This document shows positions 1 through 5,751 of a stretch of 9,737 nucleotides of DNA, piece by piece; positions within the stretch are counted from its first letter, which is position 1, and every line of letters starts with the position of its first letter. Source of the DNA: JAGXQV01 sp041674485 (lineage in GTDB: Bacteria; Pseudomonadota; Gammaproteobacteria; Burkholderiales; Sulfuricellaceae). A program made the translations under genes and the position numbers. The notes beneath the pieces were generated by a model, which worked only from the letters and a program-made list of their open reading frames with translations, did no database searches and had not been told where the DNA came from. The stretch spans positions 1 through 9,737 of the forward strand of contig JBAYVP010000188.1 of the NCBI GenBank assembly GCA_041674485.1. The letters run 5' to 3'.

Positions 1-1
1 C

Positions 2-796
2 AGGATGATGCCGGTGGCGGATATTCCCGGATCGACTGTCGCGACCAACGGCAGCTGCAACGTCGCAGCCAATCCCTACAAAGGCCTATGGTGGAACCCG
101 GCTGAAAACGGCTGGGGCATGAGTGTCACCCAGCACGACAGCATCAACTTTGTGGCGCTGTACACCTACGACCAGAACACGCAACCGGTCTGGTATGTGA
201 TGTCCAATTGCCCCATCGTGGCGGCTGGCAGTTGCAGCGGCGATATTTATAAGGTGGTCGGCGGCAAGCCACCCACTGCTGCGTGGGTCGCGTTGAACTT
301 TGCCCAGGCACTCAGCACGGCGGGCAGCGGAACGCTGACTTTCAGCGATGCCAACAACGGCAAGTTCGACTTTACGCTGAACGGTGTTGCCGGCTCCAAG
401 ACCATTGAGCGGCAGATGTTCTCCAGCGGCACGGCGGCGCAGGCGGTGGATTACTCCGACTTGTGGTGGAACGCTGCTGAGTCCGGCTGGGGTGTGGCAT
501 TGACGCAGGATGTGGGGATGATTTTTGCAACCTGGTACACCTACGATGCCGCAGGCATGCCCGTCTGGTATGTCGCATCCAGTTGCCCGTTGTCGGGCAG
601 CGGCTGCACGGGCGATGTCTACAAGGTGACCGGCGGCATGCCGTTGAGCGCATCGTGGGTCAATTTGGACTTTACAAAGGCTCTCAGCAAAGTCGGCACC
701 GTCACCTTCGCCTTCAGCGACAGCAGTACCGGGACGATGAGTTACACCATCAACGGGGTGGCCGGTTCGAAGGCGATTGTCAGGCAGGCGTTTTAA
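2..796 (+). CDS. Secreted two-module (GLWWN/ESGWG repeat) protein, 3' part only
   Basis: This is the C-terminal 264 residues of a protein whose start lies before the window. The reading frame is open from base 2, and the Met at base 5 is internal: the paralogue at 3709-5601 has the same residues in mid-protein. Two ~110-residue modules are visible at about residues 26-140 and 151-264. Each has W-W/Y-N, an E-[NS]-GWG turn, a YTYD-x-PVWYV strand, a Cys pair (SNC...GSC-SGD and SSC...GC-TGD) and a terminal GSK-x-I-x-RQ-x-F. The Cys pairs suggest disulfides and therefore an extracytoplasmic location, consistent with the signal peptides of the two downstream paralogues. No enzyme motif is visible and the function is unknown. 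The first 66 bases are identical to 4824-4889, while other parts are closer to the gene at 1155-3479. The ORF and stop are certain; the role is not. Confidence 0.9.
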   Translation, partial: RMMPVADIPGSTVATNGSCNVAANPYKGLWWNPAENGWGMSVTQHDSINFVALYTYDQNTQPVWYVMSNCPIVAAGSCSGDIYKVVGGKPPTAAWVALNFAQALSTAGSGTLTFSDANNGKFDFTLNGVAGSKTIERQMFSSGTAAQAVDYSDLWWNAAESGWGVALTQDVGMIFATWYTYDAAGMPVWYVASSCPLSGSGCTGDVYKVTGGMPLSASWVNLDFTKALSKVGTVTFAFSDSSTGTMSYTINGVAGSKAIVRQAF

Positions 797-799
797 GGG

Positions 800-1069
800 G
801 GCCGATCCTGCTACCCCGACGGTTCGCCGGTGTGGGCTCCATTGCCAGCACGCCAGCACTTCGGCCTTTCCTATACAGACACGAGGTCGGCAACCGCACA
901 CGTTTACGAGGCTACTTCCAGGTTCACTTGCGTTACGGCCTGCATCTTTGTCGTAAAGAGCTCACGACCCCCCGGTTGCTCGAACGCCGCTCCTTCGTGC
1001 TACCGAGGTGTATGGACAATCTCTTGGACGGGACTTTAACCCGCTAGCTAAATTGCTGTTACTGCGAAC
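800..1069 (-). mobile_element. Probable group II intron ribozyme fragment (5' domain I region), decayed
   Basis: Read on the minus strand from about 1050, the sequence has GCGGGTTAAAGTCCCGTCC (rightmost bases near 1045). This is close to the G-rich 'ggtgaaagtcc' element I associate with the 5' part of bacterial group II introns. It is followed by ribozyme-like text without an ORF, including 'ggaaaggccgaagtgctgg' and 'ggcgaaccgtcggggtagc'. A local hairpin, GTCGT...ACGAC, lies at 950-968. A possible degenerate 5' end is GTTCG (minus strand, beginning at base 1069) where GTGYG is expected. No reverse transcriptase follows: the fragment stops at the upstream gene, so it is truncated. The assignment rests on remembered sequence resemblance and not on a folded model. 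Other non-coding mobile-element debris is the alternative. Confidence 0.45.
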
Positions 1070-1106
1070 ATCTGACCCTATCGATTTCAGTTGAAGAAAC
1101 CCGAAA

Positions 1107-1121
1107 GTGGTAGGATACCAC
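1107..1121. promoter_or_regulatory. Perfect short palindrome in the leader of the 1155-3479 gene
   Basis: GTGGTA-gga-TACCAC is a perfect 6-base inverted repeat with a 3-base centre, 33 bases upstream of the start codon. A weak promoter-like pair overlaps it: TTGAAG at 1091-1096 and, 17 bases on, GATACC at 1114-1119. It could be an operator or a small leader hairpin. The promoter boxes are poor matches and are only suggestive. Confidence 0.25.
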
Positions 1122-1142
1122 CCTGTAATTTCGATAAATCTT

Positions 1143-1147
1143 GAGGA
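1143..1147 (+). promoter_or_regulatory. Shine-Dalgarno that sets the start at 1155
   Basis: GAGGA lies 7 bases before ATG 1155. It favours this ATG over the in-frame GTG at 1107, which would add 16 residues ahead of an otherwise ordinary Sec signal peptide. Confidence 0.75.
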
Positions 1148-1154
1148 AACTATC

Positions 1155-3479
1155 ATGAATCTATCTCGCTATTTTCGTTTGCTTGCAGCCGTATTGGCAT
1201 TGAGCATAGGATGTGTGTCGACTGCACGGGCAGCGCCCGGCTCCGGTTTTGTTACCAGCAGCCCAAGCGGTATTAACTGCAGCATCGACTGCACCGGCTT
1301 CTTCGACGATGGCACCACCGTGACACTCACCGCCACCCCTGCGAGTGGCAGCTATTTCGCCGGTTGGGGCGGTGACTGCACGGGCACAGGAAATTGCGTT
1401 CTCATCGTGGACGTTGATAAAGACGTTACCGTCACTTTTTCGGCGCTACAGGTCGCTCCGCCAAGCTGCACCCTGAGCGCTTCTCCGGCCTCGATTACCC
1501 AGGGCGATTCCTCAACGCTGACAGCCAGTTGCAGCCCGACAGCGGATAGTTATAGCTGGAGCGCCAACGCGGGCTGCAACGCGGCGAGCGCATCCTGCAC
1601 GGTCGCGCCTGCGGAAACCGAGATATATAGCGTCACGGGCAGCAATGCCGGCGGTGCTGGTGCTTCCGTAGCTGTCGCTGTCGCTGTATCTGTGGCGCAG
1701 CCTGCGCCAAACTGCACTCTGGTCTATTCTGCTGGCAGCCAGGTATCGGGCAAAACCGGCACGCTGACGGCAAGCTGCTCTCCGGCAGCCACGTCCTACA
1801 CCTGGAGCGATGCGGGCTGCGCTTCATCGAGCGCAAGCTGCGCGGTCGCACCGGCAGTCACGACCACCTATACCGTCACGGGCAGCAACGCTGGCGGTAG
1901 CGGCAATACTGCCAGCGCCACCGTCACCGTTACACAGGTCAAATCTTTGCTTTCCGTCACCTTGTCAGATACGGGCTATGGCAACGTCACCTCCGACAAA
2001 GGAACAATTTCCTGTTACGCGCCCGAGCCGAATGCCGGCAACCCGGTCGAGCCAGACTGTACGGAAAACTACACCAGCACCGCTCAAGTCACCCTCACCG
2101 CTACCCCATCAGACAACAAAAGCTACTTCTATGGCTGGAGCGGAGACTGCACCGGCACGGCTCCGTGCATACTGACCATGAATGCGGCCAAGAACGTCAT
2201 CGCCATCTTCAAGCCCGTGCCCTTTGTCGCCGCCACCACCAGCGACATCACAGCGACCAGCGCGACCATCAGCACCACGCTCGCTTTCAATGTCGCCGAC
2301 GTAGGCAAACAGGGGTCGATATTCATCACCGCCTGGGCACCGCTCGACGGCTTGGCCGCACTGGGCATATCCGCTACCGCCTTGGGCAGCACAATGCGCG
2401 TGACCGCCACCAGCGCCAACCCCTTCCTCACCGGAAAAGTAAACAGCCGGCAAGTGGATATGGCCACCCTCGCCGCAACAGACCCCAACGCCTTCGTGCT
2501 GGTACAGCTCACCTCCACCGGCTGGGAACTGGTCGTGGACGGGCAATTGATCCCCTATGCCACCGGCGTGCTAAACGACGCGCTCGCCGCGCAGAGCATT
2601 CTCCGCAACGCCGATCCCACCAACCTCCTCGGCGCGCAGTTCTGCGTCGGCTACGGCGTCAGCGCCGCAGAAATGATTGCAACAGGGAGAATGATACCGG
2701 TAGCGACCATCCCCGATGCGGGCGCGACCGCAGCCACCAACGGTAGCTGCAACGTCGCCGCCAACCCCTACAAGGGGCTCTGGTATAACGCCAGCGAATC
2801 CGGCTGGGGCATGAGCGTCACCCAGCACGACAACATCAACTTTGTGGCGCTGTACACCTACGACACAAGCGCGCAGCCGGTCTGGTATGTCATGTCAGAT
2901 TGCCGCATCGCCACGGCGGGCAGTTGCAGCGGCGATATTTACCGGGTGGTCGGCGGCAAGGCCCCCACCCAGCCGTGGGTCGCACTGGATTTTGCCCAGG
3001 CACTCAGTACGGCGGGCAGCGGAACCCTGACCTTCAGCGACCCCAACAACGGCAAATTCGACTTCACCCTGAATGGCGTAACCGGCTCCAAGACTATCGA
3101 GCGTCAGATGTTCTCCAGCGGCACGGCAGCGCAGGCGCTGGATTACACCGACCTGTGGTGGAACGCCAATGAGTCCGGCTGGGGCGTGGCGCTGACCCAG
3201 GATAAGGGGATGATTTTTGCGACGTGGTACGCCTACGATGCCGCAGGCCTGCCCGTCTGGTATGTGGCGTCCAGTTGCCGCATGTCGGGCAGCGGTTGCA
3301 CCGGCGATGTCTACAAAGTGACCGGCGGGGAAGCGCTGACCGCTACATGGAACGGCATCAATCCGGTAGCCACAGTCGGCACCGTCACCTTCGCCTTCAG
3401 CGACGGCGGCACGGGCACGATGAGTTACACCATCGACGGGGTGAGTGGGTCGAAGGCGATTACGAGGCAGGCGTTTTAA
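1155..3479 (+). CDS. Secreted multidomain protein: InlB-like and Ig-like repeats plus two GLWWN/ESGWG modules
   Basis: This 774-residue protein starts at ATG 1155, chosen for its Shine-Dalgarno and because a signal peptide begins there. The signal peptide is about residues 1-26, with a likely cut at ARA|AP. A divergent InlB B-like repeat (GxVTSSPSGIxC...GxYFAGWGGDCTG...DVTVTF) spans about 28-98. Two Cys-containing Ig/PKD-like domains follow at about 102-178 and 184-260, with a second InlB-like repeat at about 265-353. A domain shared with the gene at 3709 occupies about 355-515 (FVLVQLTSTGWEL..GQLIPYATGVL..GAQFCVGYG). The C-terminus holds two paired-Cys modules at about 538-653 and 662-774. 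InlB-like and Ig-like folds usually act as spacers or adhesive parts of surface proteins; no catalytic motif is seen. The likely role is a cell-surface or exported protein, ligand unknown. Cys20 lies in a poor lipobox, so a lipoprotein is less likely. Confidence 0.92.
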   Translation: MNLSRYFRLLAAVLALSIGCVSTARAAPGSGFVTSSPSGINCSIDCTGFFDDGTTVTLTATPASGSYFAGWGGDCTGTGNCVLIVDVDKDVTVTFSALQVAPPSCTLSASPASITQGDSSTLTASCSPTADSYSWSANAGCNAASASCTVAPAETEIYSVTGSNAGGAGASVAVAVAVSVAQPAPNCTLVYSAGSQVSGKTGTLTASCSPAATSYTWSDAGCASSSASCAVAPAVTTTYTVTGSNAGGSGNTASATVTVTQVKSLLSVTLSDTGYGNVTSDKGTISCYAPEPNAGNPVEPDCTENYTSTAQVTLTATPSDNKSYFYGWSGDCTGTAPCILTMNAAKNVIAIFKPVPFVAATTSDITATSATISTTLAFNVADVGKQGSIFITAWAPLDGLAALGISATALGSTMRVTATSANPFLTGKVNSRQVDMATLAATDPNAFVLVQLTSTGWELVVDGQLIPYATGVLNDALAAQSILRNADPTNLLGAQFCVGYGVSAAEMIATGRMIPVATIPDAGATAATNGSCNVAANPYKGLWYNASESGWGMSVTQHDNINFVALYTYDTSAQPVWYVMSDCRIATAGSCSGDIYRVVGGKAPTQPWVALDFAQALSTAGSGTLTFSDPNNGKFDFTLNGVTGSKTIERQMFSSGTAAQALDYTDLWWNANESGWGVALTQDKGMIFATWYAYDAAGLPVWYVASSCRMSGSGCTGDVYKVTGGEALTATWNGINPVATVGTVTFAFSDGGTGTMSYTIDGVSGSKAITRQAF
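2687..3479 (+). repeat. Paralogous two-module block, copy in the second gene
   Basis: This segment encodes the same two-module C-terminus as bases 1-796 and 4824-5601, in the same orientation. Stretches such as the one encoding FAQALSTAGSGTLTFSD are nearly identical to the first copy. The third copy carries a different sequence at that point. The three blocks are candidates for recombination with each other. Confidence 0.85.
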
Positions 3480-3515
3480 AGTTGATAGCCGTAGCGAGGC
3501 CGATAAATTTCAAAA

Positions 3516-3535
3516 CATCCCTCATTTGGGGGATG
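3516..3535. promoter_or_regulatory. 20-base palindrome or hairpin between the two full-length paralogues
   Basis: CATCCCTC-ATTT-GGGGGATG forms an 8-base stem (one G.T pair) with a 4-base loop. It lies 36 bases after the stop of the upstream gene. No T-run follows, so it is a poor intrinsic terminator. A CTGACA resembling a -35 box begins right after it at 3536, but the best -10-like hexamer (TAAACT at 3556) is only 14 bases away. An operator for the downstream gene or an RNA-stabilising 3' hairpin are both possible. Confidence 0.35.
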
Positions 3536-3696
3536 CTGACAAGTGTCTGCCCGGTTAAACTTGCTCCCATGTTTGTGATGGGTGTGGAAGATTATCAGGC
3601 CGAGCGCAGGCATTTTTACTCGGATGCGGGCATATTCATGCATCACAATCAACCCGCCGGTGGTCGGACACTGCCATGCCGTATCTATCAAATCAC

Positions 3697-3700
3697 GGAG
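3697..3700 (+). promoter_or_regulatory. Shine-Dalgarno that sets the start at 3709
   Basis: GGAG lies 8 bases before ATG 3709. It argues against the in-frame ATG at 3676, which has no comparable site and would add 11 residues. Confidence 0.7.
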
Positions 3701-3708
3701 AAGATGCA

Positions 3709-5601
3709 ATGAAACTGCCTTGCAATCACACTAACGAACAAAAACAATTTAATGTAATTACAAAGCGCTCACTTGCCGTCCGTCTTTTCATGTTGTTGGG
3801 TTTATTGTTTCCCGCACTCGCCTCAGCTTCGTTTTTGTCCTGTACCTATCCAGACGCATCAGCATGCTGGGAATACAATTGGGACTATTCTGGCATCTCT
3901 GCCAGCGACATATGTCCACCTCCATTTCAGGTCGTAACTTCATGTTCGACATCAAACACGATCGGGACTTGTACTATTGATAATGGCAGTGGGTATTCCT
4001 CCAAGATATTCTGGTATTCGACTAGTTGGTGGGATTCCTCAGCCACGAGTAGCGTGGCACAAAGCTGCTCTAGCTCTGGTGGCATTTGGTCTGCCGGCAC
4101 TGCCAGCCCGACGACATCCTACAATCTGACTGTCGCAAAATCCGGCTCCGGCACTGTCACCAGCAGCACCGGCAGCATCAACTGCGGCGGCACTTGCAGC
4201 GCCAGTTTCACCAGCGGCATCACAGTCACCCTCACCGCCACCCCCGCCAGCGGCAGCTACTTCTACGGCTGGAGCGGCGCGTGCAGCGGCACCGGTTCAT
4301 GTACGGTAACGATGAATGCGGCCAAGGACGTCACCGCCACCTTCAAAACTGCCCCCTTCGTCGCCACTACCACCAGCATCATCACGCCAACCAGCGCGAC
4401 GATCAGCACCACGGTCAGCTTCAATCCCACCGATGCCGGCAAATCGGGCGCGGTGTATGCGACTGCCTGGGCACCCGCCGGCGGCCTGACCGCGCTGGGC
4501 ATCCTCGCCGCCCCGATGAGCCACGCCCTGAGCGTCACCACCACCCGCGACAACCCGTACAGCGGCGGCAAGATCAACACCCGCCAGGAAACGCTCGCCA
4601 CCCTCCTGGCGGCAGCCGACCCCAACGCCTTCGTGCTGGTTCAGTTGACCTCTTCCGGCTGGCAACTGGTACAGAACGGGCAACTGATCCCCTACGCCAG
4701 CGGCGTGCTGGGCGATCAGATGGCTGCCCTGAGCATCCTCAACAACGCCAACCCCTCGAACCTCCTCGGCGCGCAGTTCTGCGTCGGCTACGGCACCACT
4801 GCGGCAGAGATGGTCGCTTCGGGCAGGATGATGCCGGTGGCGGATATTCCCGGATCGACTGTCGCGACCAACGGCAGCTGCAACGTCGCCGCCAACCCCT
4901 ACAAGGGGCTCTGGTATAACCGCAACGAGTCCGGCTGGGGCATGAGCGTCACCCAGCACGACAGCATCAACTTTGTGGCGCTGTACACCTACGACCCGAG
5001 CGCGCAGCCGGTCTGGTACGTGATGTCCAATTGCCCCATCGTAGCGGCGGGCAGTTGCACCGGCGATATTTACAAGGTGACCGGCGGAAGCGTGCCGACT
5101 TCAACGTGGGCACCGGGCCTGGCGCTCGCCACGGCAGGCACGGGTACGCTGACTTTCAGCGATGCCAACAACGGCAGGTTCGATTTCACCCTGAACGGCG
5201 TCACCGGCTCCAAAACCATCGAGCGGCAGCTCTTCTCGAACAATACGGCAGCGCAGGCGCTGGACTACACCGACCTGTGGTGGAACGCCAACGAATCCGG
5301 CTGGGGGGTGGCGCTGACCCAGGATATGGGAATGCTGTTTGCGGCTTGGTACACCTACGATGCCGCAGGTTTGCCCGTCTGGTATGTGGCGTCCAGTTGC
5401 CCGTTGTCGGGCAGCGGCTGCACGGGAGACGTTTACAAGGTGACGGGAGGTTCCATGCCGACCTCGCTGTGGGCGCCGACTCTGGCGGTTAACAAGGTCG
5501 GAACCGTCAGTTTCGCCTTCAGCGACAGCGGTACCGGTACGATGAGTTACACCATCGGCGGAGTGGCTGCGTCAAGGAAGATTACACGGCAGGCGTTTTG
5601 A
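3709..5601 (+). CDS. Secreted protein: Cys-rich N-domain, InlB-like repeat, two GLWWN/ESGWG modules
   Basis: This 630-residue protein has a signal peptide with an unusually long n-region (~25 residues, basic KRSLAVR) before the hydrophobic core, and a likely cut at ASA|SF after residue 40. Residues ~41-135 form a Cys-rich, Trp/Tyr-rich domain with CTYPDASACWEY, several further Cys, and a closing SCSSSGGIW motif. One divergent InlB B-like repeat spans ~137-212. The domain shared with the gene at 1155 covers ~213-378 (FVLVQLTSSGWQL..GQLIPYASGVL..GAQFCVGYG). Two paired-Cys modules follow at ~397-509 and ~519-630, ending RQAF like the other paralogues. The 5' end is AT-rich (22 of 60 G+C at 3721-3780) compared with 41 of 60 at 4201-4260, which suggests that the N-terminal part has a different origin. 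Role inferred: exported surface protein, function unknown. Confidence 0.92.
   Translation: MKLPCNHTNEQKQFNVITKRSLAVRLFMLLGLLFPALASASFLSCTYPDASACWEYNWDYSGISASDICPPPFQVVTSCSTSNTIGTCTIDNGSGYSSKIFWYSTSWWDSSATSSVAQSCSSSGGIWSAGTASPTTSYNLTVAKSGSGTVTSSTGSINCGGTCSASFTSGITVTLTATPASGSYFYGWSGACSGTGSCTVTMNAAKDVTATFKTAPFVATTTSIITPTSATISTTVSFNPTDAGKSGAVYATAWAPAGGLTALGILAAPMSHALSVTTTRDNPYSGGKINTRQETLATLLAAADPNAFVLVQLTSSGWQLVQNGQLIPYASGVLGDQMAALSILNNANPSNLLGAQFCVGYGTTAAEMVASGRMMPVADIPGSTVATNGSCNVAANPYKGLWYNRNESGWGMSVTQHDSINFVALYTYDPSAQPVWYVMSNCPIVAAGSCTGDIYKVTGGSVPTSTWAPGLALATAGTGTLTFSDANNGRFDFTLNGVTGSKTIERQLFSNNTAAQALDYTDLWWNANESGWGVALTQDMGMLFAAWYTYDAAGLPVWYVASSCPLSGSGCTGDVYKVTGGSMPTSLWAPTLAVNKVGTVSFAFSDSGTGTMSYTIGGVAASRKITRQAF
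4824..4889 (+). repeat. 66-base exact repeat of window bases 1-66
   Basis: Bases 4824-4889 and 1-66 are identical, including third codon positions. They encode the RMMPVADIPGSTVATNGSCN stretch just before the first module. The gene at 1155 differs clearly here, with ATIPDAGATAATNG. Confidence 0.95.
4890..5601 (+). repeat. Paralogous two-module block, copy in the third gene
   Basis: This is the third copy of the two-module C-terminus seen in 67-796 and about 2753-3479. The segment following the first Cys pair (TGGSVPTSTWAPGLALATAG) differs from the FAQALSTAGSG version held by the other two copies. The second module's SSCPLSGSGCTGD region is base-for-base close to the first copy. The copies are therefore mosaics rather than uniformly diverged. 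Confidence 0.85.
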
Positions 5602-5739
5602 GGGGATCTTTACGAAAACAGTTTAAATAATGCAGCGTGCCCGCATGCTCCCACCTTACGCACTTGTTAGCGGTTTGTGGATATTTTGACCACACACAAC
5701 CGGGTGTGCAATGCGTGCCATCTTGAAATTACCGAATAC

Positions 5740-5744
5740 AGGAG
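5740..5744 (+). promoter_or_regulatory. Shine-Dalgarno that sets the start at 5752
   Basis: AGGAG lies 7 bases before ATG 5752. The upstream in-frame GTG at 5677 would add 25 non-signal-like residues, so 5752 is preferred. Confidence 0.8.
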
Positions 5745-5751
5745 AATTGCC

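Larger units (their letters stand above)
797..1154. other. Gene-free stretch between paralogues
   Basis: This 358-base gap follows the stop of the first paralogue and has no convincing gene. The forward frame open to 1047 is only the +2 shadow of the upstream gene running on. About 800-1069 is better read on the minus strand as decayed group II intron RNA (separate entry). The last ~80 bases are the leader of the next gene, with a short palindrome at 1107-1121 and a Shine-Dalgarno at 1143-1147. I see no hairpin followed by a T-run that would terminate the upstream transcript. Confidence 0.6.

Noticed and set aside
86..901. Long minus-strand ORF opposite the first paralogue
   Set aside because: It is the antisense shadow of a clear secreted-protein frame; no start context or recognisable domain, and the plus frame is supported by two paralogues.
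583..1047. Plus-strand ORF overlapping the end of the first paralogue and running into the gap
   Set aside because: Its first half is the shifted frame of a real gene and its second half lies in probable intron RNA; no Shine-Dalgarno.
1107..1154. GTG 1107 as the start of the second gene
   Set aside because: It adds 16 residues before the signal peptide and falls in a palindrome; ATG 1155 has the Shine-Dalgarno.
1197..1215. Lipobox at Cys20 of the 1155-3479 protein
   Set aside because: The -3 and -2 positions (Ser, Ile) do not fit a lipobox well, and a good signal peptidase I site (ARA|AP) follows six residues later.
4297..4959. 220-residue minus-strand ORF opposite the third paralogue (a similar one is at 2109-2546)
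   Set aside because: Similar antisense frames recur only because the plus strands are homologous and GC-rich; they follow the codon structure of the sense genes.
5634..5649. AGCGTGC-CC-GCATGCT inverted repeat after the third paralogue as an intrinsic terminator
   Set aside because: The loop is only two bases and no T-run follows.
5693..5708. CACAC-aaccgg-GTGTG inverted repeat in the leader of the FecR-TPR-barrel gene
   Set aside because: Five-base arms of low complexity are expected by chance.
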